From NCBI RefSeq assembly GCF_910589235.1, contig NC_060956.1, positions 3,666,400 through 3,730,399 of the forward strand: a stretch of 64,000 nt of DNA. The letters run 5' to 3'. The notes under the pieces were generated by a model. The model did not search any database. It saw only the letters and a list, made by a program, of their open reading frames with translations, and was not told the origin of the DNA. Positions 1-11,287 of this stretch are shown here, one piece after another. Position 1 is the first letter of the stretch. Each line of letters starts with the position of its first letter. The position numbers were made by a program, and so were the translations under genes. The stretch is from Vespa crabro (lineage: Eukaryota; Arthropoda; Insecta; Hymenoptera; Vespidae).

Positions 1-124
1 GTTGCGTTACTGTTCTCGACATGGATGACAGATAAATATTGAAGTATCGTGTGCATTGTATGTAAACAAAAATAAATTTTTACGGTTCTGTATCGCTACA
101 ACATTTAGTTAATATTATGATGCG

Positions 125-605
125 CATCGAACAAAATTAATTGCGCTCATAGATTTATATGGTATTACTATGACTCATTTGATATATCAGTAAAATTTTT
201 AAGATATTAATAATTTCGTATAACTTATATACCTTTTTTATATATTAGGTGGACCGGAAAATAATGTCGTTTCTGCACATGTCAATATTTGATTGTGATT
301 AAAAATAAAAACTTATTAAAAATTTATTCGTTTGAATTTAATTTAAGAAAGCGACATTACTTCTCGGTCCCCCTAATATTTATGGAGATCATATCCCGCG
401 AAATATAAATTTATATAAAACCATATTCATATTATCATTGTATATTAGCAGTAAATAGCAATAGAAATTTTAGCGTTAAAAATATCATCGGAAGATATTT
501 ATTTTCTGAAACAGATCTGTTTAAGAACGATCTCTGAAGAAACAACAATAAATATATCGGATCCGCAATTGAAGGAAGATGATAATTTTGAAAAATCTTG
601 TTTGT
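125..605 (+). pseudogene. MOZART2-like remnant, unit 1
   Basis: This is a decayed copy of the MZT2-like gene of unit 3. The first block (125-189) aligns without gaps to 5415-5479 and keeps a GT donor (CA|GTAAAA), but key residues are changed (the A-D-L-A-G core reads I-D-L-Y-G). The second block (about 457-605) has lost one codon. A disordered stretch after its acceptor puts TAG in the spliced frame, and the original stop is lost. No intact reading frame across both blocks can be made with canonical splicing. A mariner-type MITE has landed in the intron (245-376). Confidence 0.7.
245..376. mobile_element. Mariner-type MITE, 132 bp, unit 1
   Basis: The element has terminal inverted repeats: left TTAGGTGGACCGGAAAATAA, right (reverse complement) TTAGGGGGACCGAGAAGTAA, followed by a further matching ATGTCG. 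TA dinucleotides flank both ends, as expected for a Tc1/mariner target-site duplication. It has no coding capacity, so it must have been moved by a transposase encoded elsewhere. The orthologous position in unit 3 has no element. Confidence 0.85.
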
Positions 606-1018
606 TACTTTCTTTTTTGATATCTCTTATAACGTGTTTAAATGAGTCGAAGTGTAATAAATCATAATATTAATATAAATATAAAACAACGTTAGTAAGT
701 CATTTTTTCATAAAAAAAAATTCATTGATAACATGTCTGGATATTGTCTCTCTAACTAGTACTATTTCGTTCAGTTTAAATATTTTCAATTGAAAATATT
801 GTCGTTTCAGATAGAAACGTTATAAACATATAAACAATACGTTATTATATGTATTACGATGCATGACCTCAGTGTATATATATTGTGAGAATAATTAGAA
901 TTTCGACAGTTACTTAGAATGTTATACATTATATACGTAGAACAGAAATTTCTAAAAGATCAACAAATTTTATTGTGTATTTTTGGTTAATTCGAAATAT
1001 TTTATATAATTTCTCAAT

Positions 1019-1969
1019 ATGTATAATTTTGTTCTTATTAGAACTTATAGAAAAGAAGATGAATCATTTTGCAAAAAGTTACTTAAAGCTGGTGTAATGG
1101 ATCAGCTAAATGCAACATTTATTGGATATTTATTAAGAAAACCTCTGTTTATATCAATAAATATAGTGATTTTATTAATTTCAATAGTATCCTTATTAAA
1201 AGGCTTTTCTGTTGTTTATTGTCTTATGTTTATATTTATTTTACCAATTTTTTTATACACCTGCTTATATGTAACATTTTTCAATGAAGCTAAAGATATG
1301 GAAAAAGAAGTATCTGCGATTTCACGGTATTACATTCTCAATTATTTCTTTTTGTTTTATTTTATTTCGTTTGTCTGTTTTTGTTATTTCTTATTTAGTT
1401 AAGATTATGTTTTTAAAATAAAAATATATATTTTTATAAACAGGATTTATATGTCGGATAATTCTTCTCATTTTTGGGTAGCGGAATCATATGAATTTTA
1501 TTTATTGAATCGTCATCAGCGACATGAGCAGCGTATATTCATGACAGAAGAAGAATTCAATAAATCTAATATTGACGTATCTAGGCATCTAAAAAAAGTA
1601 GTAGGTACTATCGCATTGTATAAAAGCTATAAAATACCTAATGGTGCTTGGATAACAAGATTATGTGTTCATAAAGACTATAGAAGGAAACGTATAGGAA
1701 CTCATCTTGTGAATCGAGCTTTGCAATTTGGCACTGAACAAGGATTTATTACTATTAATGTGGTTATCTCAGAATATAGATTTGCTGCTTTAAAATTATT
1801 TTATAACATAGGTTTCCATAGATATTTGATACGTGGCAGATCATATAATGCATCAGTAATATATCATGAATTATCATATAGAACGAAGTATTTTAAGCCT
1901 ACTGAATTATTTGTAAAAAATCCATATACGGTACAAATTGTACCAAAGCGAATCATCCATCACACTTAA
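1019..1969 (+). CDS. Camello/NAT8-like membrane N-acetyltransferase, copy 1
   Basis: Two exons, 1019-1326 and 1444-1969, are joined across a 117-bp GT-AG intron (CG|GTATTAC ... AAACAG|G), giving 277 aa with phase preserved. Exon 1 encodes a cytosolic start (residues 1-40) and two hydrophobic helices (about 41-90). Exon 2 encodes a GNAT fold: FWVAE, then VVGTIAL, then the acetyl-CoA loop at about 183-188. NAT8/camello enzymes are ER/Golgi type II acetyltransferases, with transmembrane helices before the GNAT domain, as here. The loop should read R-x-x-G-x-G but reads RRKRIG: codon 1691-1693 is CGT where copies 2 and 3 have GGT or GGC. The usual stop is also changed to CGA, adding six residues. 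Activity is therefore doubtful. A TATA-like element lies about 20 bp before the ATG, so a short 5' UTR or an unseen upstream exon is likely. Confidence 0.85.
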
Positions 1970-2754
1970 ATATTTAAATCAGATGTAGTAATAGTATTTT
2001 TATATTTATTTTTTGTATGTTATAATATTTTGTAAAATATATATGAGGAAAGACACTGTAAAAAATCCGTAATTTTCTTTTTTACATCTTTAGAGGATAT
2101 CAATATTTTCCAATTTCTTTATTTCCCAATGTTCACATGTCAATCTAACTTAGGTCAATAATATTTGAAATAATTTATTAATAGAGTAGCGTTTGACATC
2201 CAGTATTTATTGCATATAATTATTTTCAATAAAATGAATTAAAACTGATCAATATTATTGTACATAATAAGAATAACGAACAGTGAATGAATGAATAATC
2301 GTTTGATTTAAAACTTAAAAAATTAACTACCTTAGATCATATAAATAATAACAAAAAAATACTAAAACGTAATTTTAATAGATTAGAAACTGTAAATTAT
2401 GTTTAAATTACTAAAAAAAATTATTATATTTCATAACCCCCATAAATCATCAATAATTGCTGTGATTTTTATGGATTATTTTAGTCGCACTACCATTTTT
2501 GGCATTACATTGTCGATCTATTTAAAAATTAGTTGAGTAACAGAATAGATTTTCTCTGGGTTCTGTCGATAAAATAGAAAATATTAAATTTCGATTGATC
2601 TATTGAGTACTGCATAACTGTTTGATTCAAACCTAGTTGCGTTACTGTTCTCGACATGGATGACAGATAAATATTGAAGTATCGTGTGCATTGTATGTAA
2701 ACAAAAATAAATTTTTACAGTTCTGTATCGCTACAACATTTAGTTAATATTATG

Positions 2755-3240
2755 ATGCGCATCGAACAAAATTAATTGCGCTCATAGATTTATGTGGTAT
2801 TACTATGACTCATTTGATATATCAGTAAAATTTTTAAGATATTAATAATTTCGTATAACTTATATACCTTTTTTATATATTAGGTGGACCGGAAAATAAT
2901 GTCGTTTCTGCACATGTCAATATTTGATTGTAATTAAAAATAAAAACTTATTAAAAATTTATTCGTTTGAATTTAATTTAAGAAAGCGACATTACTTCTC
3001 GGTCCCCCTAATATTTATGGAGATCATATCCCGCGAAATATAAATTTATATAAAACCATATTCATATTATCATTGTATATTAGCAGTAAATAGCAATAGT
3101 AATTTTAGCGATAGAAATATCGTCAGAAGATATTTATGTTCTGAAACAGATCTGTTCAAGAACGATCTCTGAAGAAACAACAATAAATATATCGGATTCG
3201 CAATTGAAGGAAGGTGATAATTTTGAAAAATCTTGTTTGT
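2755..3240 (+). pseudogene. MOZART2-like remnant, unit 2
   Basis: This second decayed copy shares the changes of unit 1: the Y-G substitution in the first block (about 2760-2824), the codon deletion in the second block (about 3090-3235), and the disordered acceptor with TAG. The decay therefore predates the unit 1/2 duplication. The MITE is inserted in the intron here too (2880-3011). Confidence 0.7.
2880..3011. mobile_element. Mariner-type MITE, 132 bp, unit 2
   Basis: It has the same element, length, terminal repeats and flanking TA as 245-376, at the equivalent position of the tandem unit, with at least one base difference (TGTAATT against TGTGATT). It was copied with the unit; this is not an independent insertion. 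Confidence 0.85.
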
Positions 3241-3663
3241 TACTTTCTTTTTTGATAGCTCTTATAACGTGTTTAAATGAATCGAAGTGTACTAAATTAT
3301 AATATTAATATAAATATAATGTAACGTCATTAAATCATCTTTACATAGGAAAATTAAAATCTTTTCCGCATATCATCTCTCTGAATAGTTCATCTCCCTG
3401 AATAGTATTTCTTTCAGTTTAAAAATTTTCAATTGAAAATATTGTCGTTTCAGATAGAAACGTTATAAACATATAAACAATACATTATTATATGTATTAC
3501 GATGCATGACCTCAGTGTATATATATATTGTGAGAATAATTAGAATTTCGACAGTTACTTAGAATGTTATACATTATATACGTAGATCAGAAATTTCTAA
3601 AAGATCAACAAATTTTATTGTGTTTTTTCGGTTGATTCGAAATATTTTATATAATTTCTCAAG

Positions 3664-4596
3664 ATGTATAACTTTGTTCTTATTAGAAGTTATAGAAAAG
3701 AAGATGAATCATTTTGCAAAAAGTTACTAAAAGCTGATGCAATGGAACCGTTAAATGCAACATTTATTGGATATTTATTTAAAAAATCTATTTTTATAGC
3801 AATAAATATAGTGACTTTATTGATTTCATTAGTATTCCTAATTAATGGCTTTCCTATTGTTTCTTGTCTTATGATTATATTAATTCTACCAATTCTTTTA
3901 TACATCTACTTATATGTAATGTATTTCAAGGAAGCTAAATATATGGAAGAAGAAGTATCTGGGATTTTACGGTATTATATTCTCAATTATTTCTTTTTGT
4001 TTTATTTTATTTCGCTTGTTCGTTTTTGTTACTTCTTATTTAATTGAGATTATGATTTTAAAATAAAAATATATATTTTTATAAACAGGATTTATATGTC
4101 GCATGATTCTTCTCATTTTTGGGTAGCGGAATCATATGAATTTTATTTATTGAATCGTCATCAGCGACATGAGCAACGTATATTCATGACAGAAGAAGAA
4201 TTCAATAAATCTAATATTGATGTATCTAGGCATCTAAAAAAAGTAGTAGGTACTATCGCATTCTATAAAAGCAATAAAATACCTAATGGTGCTTGGATAA
4301 CAAGATTATGTGTTCATAAAGACTATAGAAGGAAAGGTATAGGAAATCATCTTGTGAATCGAGCTCTGCAATTTGGCACTGAACAAGGATTTATTACTAT
4401 TCATGTAATTATCTCAGAATATAGATTAGGTGCTTTAAAATTATTTATTAACAGAGGTTTCCATAAAATTTTGGTACGTGCCAGATCATATGATGCATCA
4501 GTAATATTTCATGAATTATCATATAGAACGAAGTATTGTAAGCCTAATGAATTATTTGTTAGAAATCCATATAAGTTACAATCTGTGTCAAATTGA
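3664..4596 (+). CDS. Camello/NAT8-like membrane N-acetyltransferase, copy 2
   Basis: Exons 3664-3971 and 4089-4596 are joined across a 117-bp intron with the same splice sites as copy 1, giving 271 aa. Two membrane helices in exon 1 are followed by a GNAT domain. The acetyl-CoA loop is intact (RRKGIG, codon GGT at 4336-4338), with FWVAE and TIAFYKS upstream and a conserved GFHK strand downstream. This copy keeps the standard stop codon and is the best candidate for the active enzyme of the recent pair. Substrate unknown: family members acetylate either cysteine S-conjugates or lysines of ER cargo, and nothing here decides between them. Confidence 0.88.
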
Positions 4597-5396
4597 ATCA
4601 TTCATCGCACTTAAATATTTAAATCAAATGTAGTAATAATATTTTTATATTTAGTTTTTGTATGTTATAATTTTTTGTAAAATATATAAGAGTAGAGGCA
4701 TTATAAAAAATCTGTTATTCTTTTTTTAACTCCTCAGAGGATATCGATATTTTTCAATTTACTTATTTCCCAATGTTTACATTTGAATCTTATTTAGATC
4801 AATAATATTTGAAATAATTTATTAATAGAATAGCGATTAACATCTAGTATTTATTACATATAATCATTTTAAAGAAAATGAATTAAAACTGATCAATATT
4901 ATTGTACATAATAAGAATAATGAACAGTGAATGAATGAATAATCGTTTGATTTAAAACTTAAAAAATTAACTACCTTAGATCATGTAAACAATAACAAAA
5001 AAATATTAAAACATAATTTTAATTAATTTAGAAACTGTAAATTATGTTTAAATTAATAAAAAAAATTATTATATTTCATAATCCCCATAAATCATCAATA
5101 ATTGCTGTGATTTTTATCGATTATCTTAATCGCACTATCATTTTTGCCATTACATTGTCGATCTATTTAAAAATTAGTTGAGTAACAGAATAGATTTTCT
5201 CTGGGTTCTGTCGATAAAATAGAAAATATTAAATTTCGATTGATCTATCGAGTACTGCATACCTGTTTGATTCAAACCTAGCTGCGTTACTGTTCTCGAC
5301 ATGGATGACAGATAAATATTGAAGTATCGTCTGCATTGTATGTAAACAGAAATAAATTATTACGATTCTGTATTTCTACAACATTTAGCCAATATT

Positions 5397-5539
5397 ATGA
5401 CGTTCCCACAGGCACATCAAGCAGAATTAATTGCACTTGCTGATTTAGCAGGAATTACTACGACTCCTGGTGTTTTTCGGTAACATTTCCAAAATACATT
5501 TTTCAATAAATTCATATAACCTATAAAGTAGAAATTTCT

Positions 5540-5571
<32 letters not shown>

Positions 5572-5785
5572 TGAAGATCATATCTGGTAGAATATAAATT
5601 TGTATGAAATTATACTCATGTTATCATCGTATATTAGGATCGCAATAGAACTTTTGGCGATGGAAATATCACCGGAAGACATTTATGTTCTTCTGAAACA
5701 GATCTGTCCAAGAACGGCTTCTGAAGAGACATTTAATATTTTGGATGCACAACCTGAGGAGGATGAAAAATCTGAAAAATCTTGA
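5397..5785 (+). CDS. MOZART2-like mitotic-spindle organizing protein (possibly incomplete)
   Basis: Exons 5397-5479 and 5638-5785 join at CG|GTAAC ... TTAG|G in matching phase, giving about 76 aa. The core ELIALADLAGI, VFRIAIELLAMEISPEDIY and VLLKQIC matches MZT2, whose human form reads ELYELAQAAG, VFKILVDLLKLNVAP and MLKSMC at the same places. MZT2 binds gamma-tubulin ring complex components at microtubule-organising centres. The tail (DAQPEEDEKSEKS) is acidic. Oddities: the basic N-terminal stretch seen before this core in other MZT2 proteins is absent. A candidate leader near 5300-5350 is frameshifted and no clean first exon is visible. It may be a shortened gene or a pseudogene with an intact core. 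The two upstream units carry clearly decayed copies. Confidence 0.6.
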
Positions 5786-6233
5786 TGGTTACCTTCTTTT
5801 TTGGTAGATCTTATAACATTTTTAAATGGTTTCAAGTGTACTTAATCATAATATTAATATAAATATAATAAAATGTTATTAAATCATTTTTACATAAGAA
5901 ATTTCGTTAAAATTGTTTCCGGATACTATCTCTACTCTAAATAATAGTATTTTCTACATCTTGAAGATTACAAATTGAAAATATTTTCATCTAAGATATA
6001 AACGTTATAAACATATAAACAATATCATATTATGTGAGGTCACCCTGGATCCTAACCTCAGCATATATATATACTGTGATTAATTAGAAATTTCAATAGT
6101 TATTAACAATTTTGTCTATTATAAGGATTTAATAATATATAGGATTTAAGTTTTCAAAAAGCCAAGCAATTTTATCATACATATAGATGTGTATTTTTGG
6201 TGTATTTGGAAGTATTTTATATAATTTCTCAAT

Positions 6234-7155
6234 ATGAGTAGTTTTGTAGTTCTACGTCCTTACAAACGAAGAGATCAACCGTTTTGCAAAATATTACTTA
6301 AAAATAGTATAATGGAAAATATGAACAGAACATTCTTTAGGCTTTTGTTTACAGACATTACTTTAATTGCGATAATTATTTTTATTTTAACTATGTTTCT
6401 GTTATCAGGGGTGCCTACTTATTTCTATGTTATAGGTGTGCTTACGGAGCTGATTGTAGTATACATTATAACATATATAAACTTTTGGATTGATGCTGAA
6501 AAGGCTCAAAAAGAAGTATCTCAGATTTCACGGTATTACATTCTGAATTATTTTTTTGTTTTGTTTTATTTTGTTTGTTTGTTCTTATTACTAATTATTT
6601 AGTTAAGATTATGATTTTAAAATGAAAATATATATTTTTATAAACAGGATTTACATGTCAGATAATTCTTCTCATTTTTGGGTAGCGGAATTATATGAAG
6701 ATTATTCATTAAATCGTCAGGAAAGAGATCAGCGATATAAATTCATGACAAAGGAAAAATTTAATCAATCTAATATTAATGTATCTAAATATGTTAAAAA
6801 AATTGTTGGTACTATTGGATTGTGTAAAAATAATAAATTACAAAATTCTGGTTGGATAAAAAGATTATGTGTTCATAAAAACTATAGAAGGAAAGGCATA
6901 GGAATAAATCTCGTGAATGTAGCTCTGGAGTATGGCAGTCAACAAAAATATAGATGTATTAATGTGATCATTTCAGTACATAGAAAAGCGGCTAGAGAAT
7001 TATTTATTACAAAAAATTTTGAAATCTATTCGCATCATAAAAAACTTCATAGAACATCAGTGACACTATCATTTATTGAATTAACATATCAATTGAGATA
7101 TATTAGTAATGATGAATTCTTTGCTACAGATACAATTTATGCACAGACACTTTGA
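6234..7155 (+). CDS. Camello/NAT8-like membrane N-acetyltransferase, copy 3
   Basis: Exons 6234-6532 and 6648-7155 (intron 115 bp) give 268 aa. Layout is as in copies 1 and 2: two membrane helices, then GNAT with FWVAE, IVGTIGL and an intact loop RRKGIG. It is strongly diverged from copies 1 and 2 in exon 1 and in the C-terminal half, yet the intron and the first 50 bases of exon 2 are almost identical to theirs. It is the oldest copy by overall divergence. Confidence 0.87.
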
Positions 7156-7437
7156 AACAATTGAAATATGATCGTATTCTTAAATAATTAAATTAAATGT
7201 ATAAGTAGTATTTCTAGATTTATTTTTTCTATTTTCTTATTTATTATAAAATATATATATATATAATAAACAAATAAAAATATTTTTTACTTCTTCATAG
7301 CCTGCCAGTATGTTTCAATTTCTTTGTTTTCCCAATGTTTACATTTGATCTGATTTAGATATCTGAAATAATTTATTAATAGATAGTTAATTGTTCTCTC
7401 TTCTTTGAAAAAGATCATTTATCGTAGTAATTATCAC

Positions 7438-8781
7438 TTACTTCTCTTGAATTATTTTTAATATTGCTTTTTCCTTTTCTGTAATGCCATTTCTTAATAC
7501 GTTAAAATTCATTCTTAATTGTTGTATATTTTGAATACCAATTAAGTTTGTAGTTATATCTTCGCATTGCATAGCATACCATACAGCTAATTTGCTTATT
7601 TCTACATCATTATCCTAATTAAAAATAATATTAATAATATTTTTTTATTCATAAATATGTATTTATAATTGTTACTTAATTTTATCTGATCAAAACTGGT
7701 AATAATAACCTTGCAATATTGTGCAACATCACTACAAATCTTTTTCATTTCTTTACTAGCGGGATGCCAATCTGGAGGACCATTATTTGTTAAAAGACCC
7801 ATAGCAAGTAAGGCCGCATTAATTATACCAACGTTATTTTTCTATAATATTGAAAAGTTTCTGTTAATATCATTATCATTCTAAAAATTAGACTTTTTTT
7901 GAGTGAAAATTTAAACCTTAAAAAATGGTATGAACTGCATTAAAGTATCATCTAGTAAAGTAAATCTGGAATAAGTTAGCACACATGCAATATTAATATT
8001 GCTTTGTTCTATGCATTCTTTTAGAACAGAAAGTGGATAGCCAGTAATACCAATATATCTAGCTTTTCCTTCTGCAACTTGCTTTGATAGTTCAGGTAAA
8101 GTTTGTGTAATTATTATGTCCAGCGATGGAGCAAATTCTATATCATGAACCTATAAGATATTAAAAAGTTTTATGTTTTTAGATATTATATAATAACTTG
8201 TGATACCTGAATAAATGTTTACCTGAATAACATCAACATAATCTAATCCTAAATTATTCAAACTGTTTTTAAAACTATCTCTTGTTTTTTCTTTTGAAAA
8301 ATCGAACATATTTTTAAAATCTAACTCGTATCTTCCAACTTTTGTTGCAATGTAATAAGCTTGACGAGGAATTCCTTTTAATGCCTGCCATCCAAATAAT
8401 GAATACATTAGAAATAATCACAGGAGTAAATATTTTTTTGAAAATATATTTCTACCTTTCCGATTACTTTTTCTGATTTCCCTTGTCCATACCATGGCGC
8501 TGTATCAATATAATTGACACCTTCTTTTATAGCTTGTCGTATAGTTTCAATTGCTTCATTTTCATCATAATTGCTGCCAATAAATGTAGCGTTAATTAAG
8601 CTAAATAGAAAAAAAATTTCAGAAAATATTATAATTTATTATTATTTTACCCATAATGACAACCAAGTGGTCCACCACCAAAAGACAATTTACTAACTAA
8701 TAAATTGTTCAGCTTTTTATATTCCATTAATTTAACTGATTCCAAATCATGAAAGCCTTCAACATAAGTTGGTGGCAACAT
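7438..8781 (-). CDS. Aldo-keto reductase, L-galactose dehydrogenase-like
   Basis: Six exons on the minus strand (8781-8651, 8600-8456, 8384-8223, 8150-7917, 7841-7710, 7614-7438) give 326 aa in continuous phase. The product is an NAD(P)H-dependent aldo-keto reductase. The catalytic tetrad is visible as D76 and Y81 (DTAPWYG), K107 (YIATK) and H148 (QVHDIEF). The regions LGLDYVDVIQVHDIEF, RYIGITGYPL and ALLAMGLLTNNGPP with DWHPAS are those of the plant L-galactose / D-arabinose dehydrogenase subfamily. The animal substrate is uncertain, so a sugar or pyridoxal-type carbonyl is only inferred. It is divergently arranged with the tubulin gene, 610 bp between start codons. The C-terminus (KIIQEK) is slightly short, but a stop follows directly. 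Confidence 0.9.
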
Positions 8782-9391
8782 AATCGCTATTTATTATTTT
8801 TAAATAACAATTTCAATTTTATATATATCCTTTGATTATCACTTTATAATAATTTGTAAAAATTTTTGATGAATATTATCTTACATCATCATTACCTTAC
8901 TGTTTTGTAGAAATGCTCAAGGATAAATAATGACATTATATCGTAAGAAAAGATAACTAGGAAAAAAAAGTTCCATTACATTTCATTTCAAAGTACTACT
9001 ACGTTATCAAAGTACTCTGATTGGTCATTCTTTTATAAATAGTAGATTGAATTTAAATGTTAATCAAAATATAATCAATATCTCGTTTATTATTCGTTGA
9101 TTTCATTTATTATCATATTATTAATATTTAAATAAACCTTAATCTTTCGTTTGAAAAACAAACTTAAGAATGTACAAATAAAACAACGTACATATATCTT
9201 TGACTTCTTTTTTATGCAATGGTCACCTAGGCAACTGAAATCAATCAGTAATCTTTTTTCAAAGCAGTTCGCGGCCGTTTCAAAATTTCATGTTTTAATT
9301 TATACAAAATCGCTTAGTTTATAATTGCATCAAAACTTTTATATTTTTTTTACTTTTCTACACCATAAACGGAATATAAAAAATTATAAAA
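8782..9391. promoter_or_regulatory. Shared intergenic promoter region, AKR / alpha-tubulin
   Basis: The 610 bp between divergent start codons hold no reading frame of note. A GC-richer island near 9225-9275 (CACCTAGGCAACTGA, CGCGGCCGTTTC) is the most promoter-like part. CCTAGGCAAC resembles an RFX X-box half-site plus spacer, which would suit a cilia- or sperm-related tubulin, but this is only a motif resemblance. Confidence 0.35.
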
Positions 9392-11287
9392 ATGGTAGGT
9401 TTATATATAGATATATATACAAAATAGATTTGCCGTGTATTAACTATATATACACTTTTTTCTTATTCTAATTCATCTAATATTATAGAATTTATAATAC
9501 AAATTCCATTTTTTGTAAACTTTTTTATATATTGTAAATAATAGAATTTATAATAAGCTATTAAAGTTAAAGAGAACATTTACATATAATTGAATTTTTT
9601 TTCTCTTTTAGCGTGAATGTATATCAATGCACGTTGGGCAAGCAGGAGTGCAAATGGGAAATTCATGTTGGGAATTATATTGTCTCGAACATGGAATTCA
9701 ACCAGACGGTACTATGCCTTCCGATAAAGTTACCGGGACGAATGATTGTTTTAATACTTTTTTCAATGAAACAAGTTCTGGTAAAATGGTTCCAAGAGCT
9801 GTAATGGTTGACCTTGAACCAACCGTCGTTGGTTAGATCTCTTAAAAATATCGTTTCTAAATATGATTATTATAATAAAAATCAGGATTATAATTTTGAT
9901 TGGATTCTTTTTTTTTAATTTATTTATTTTAGACGAAGTCCGCATTGGTCTTTACAAACATTTGTATCATCCAGAACAACTTATCACTGGGAAGGAAGAT
10001 GCAGCAAATAATTATGCTCGAGGTCATTATTCCATTGGTAGAGAAGTTATCGAATCCGTAATGGATCGAGTTAGAAGGCTGACGGATCAGTGTACAGGAT
10101 TGCAAGGTTTTTTTGTATTTCATTCTTTCGGAGGAGGTACAGGATCTGGTTTTACCTCTTTACTCATGCAAAAGCTCTCGGACGATTATGGGAAAAAAAG
10201 TAAATTAGAATTCGCTGTATACCCTGCGCCTCAAGTATGTTCATTATTATTATTTGATATCGATATAACGTGTTATGCATTTTTATGCAATTTTGATAAT
10301 CTTTGAATTTCAGGTTTCTACTGCTGTTGTAGAACCCTATAATGCAATCTTAACAACACATACAACGATTAGCCATTCAGATTGCGCATTTATGGTCGAC
10401 AACGAAGCTATTTATGATATTTGTCGACGCAAATTAGGAATAGAAAGACCGTCTTATGCAAATTTAAATAGACTCATTAGCCAAGTTGTATCTTCCATAA
10501 CGGCATCCTTAAGATTCGATGGAGCATTGAATGTAGATCTGACTGAATTTCAAACAAATTTAGTACCCTATCCGAGAATACATTTTCCTCTTGCTACCTA
10601 TGCACCCGTAGTATCCGTTGATAAAGCTTTTCACGAAGGAATGACCGTCGCTGAAATTACATCTGAATGTTTCGAAGCTACCAATCAAATGGTAAAATGT
10701 GACCCACGTGAAGGAAAATACATGGCATGTTGCCTGTTATATCGCGGCGATGTCGTTCCAAAAGATGTTAATGCTGCGATTGCTGCAATGAAAGGGAAAA
10801 GTTGCATACGTTTTGTCGATTGGTGTCCAACTGGTTTTAAAGTTGGTATTAATTATCAACCACCAACTGTAGTACCTGGTGGAGACTTGGCTAAGGTATT
10901 AAACGAATTAAACGAACGATTACGTCAACTTGTTCTTTTTTTTTTATTTTTCTTATTTCTTGAATCGTAACTTCCCCTCCCCTTTATTATTCTCTGTATT
11001 TAATTTAAAATAAGGATTAAACTTGAGATATATAAAAAATAATATAGGTTCAACGTGCAGTGTCCATGTTATCTAATACTACAGCTATTGAAGAAGCTTG
11101 GGCTAAATTAAATCATAAATTTGATCTAATGTATAACAAACGAGCTTTCGTTCATTGGTACGTCGGAGAAGGTATGGAAGAAGGAGAATTTGCAGAAGCT
11201 CGAGAAGATCTTGCGGCACTCGAACGAGATTACGAAGAAGTTGCTCTTGAATCACCTTCAACTCCCGATGCATCATTAGAATATTGA
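9392..11287 (+). CDS. Alpha-tubulin, divergent isotype
   Basis: Five exons (9392-9394, 9612-9831, 9933-10234, 10314-10895, 11048-11287) encode 448 aa. The first exon contributes only the ATG, as in many alpha-tubulin genes. Seen: MREC start, HVGQAGVQ, the S-D-K40 acetylation site, PRAVMVDLEPTVV, the nucleotide loop FGGGTGSGF, the alpha-specific catalytic E in LTEFQTNLVPYPR, and WYVGEGMEEGEF. Divergence is concentrated in the C-terminal tail, which after YEEV reads ALESPSTPDASLEY instead of the usual glutamate/glycine-rich EEY tail. A terminal tyrosine is kept. The tail has few glutamates, so polyglutamylation would be limited. This and many core substitutions suggest a tissue-restricted (for example testis) isotype and not the major tubulin; that is inference. 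Confidence 0.96.

Larger units (their letters stand above)
1..7390. repeat. Three-unit tandem segmental duplication (about 2.6 kb unit)
   Basis: The same landmark (GTTGCGTTACTGTTCTCGAC, or GCTGCG in the third) starts units at 1, 2636 and 5281. Units 1 and 2 are nearly identical along their length (about 2635 and 2645 bp). Unit 3 is much more diverged and its homology stops near 7390, so it lacks the last roughly 440 bp seen at 2192-2635 and 4837-5280. Each unit holds, in order, an MZT2-like gene or remnant, a conserved upstream region with a TATA-like TTTTATATAATT just before the start codon, and a two-exon acetyltransferase. The window begins exactly at a unit start, so more units may lie upstream. 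Inferred history: an old duplication produced unit 3 and the ancestor of 1 and 2, then a recent one produced 1 and 2. Confidence 0.95.

Noticed and set aside
1019..1402. Independent 127-aa membrane protein (and equivalents at 3664 and 6234)
   Set aside because: The frame runs into an intron. Splicing at CG|GTATTAC joins it in phase to the GNAT exon in all three copies, as expected for NAT8-type enzymes. Kept only as a possible intron-retention product.
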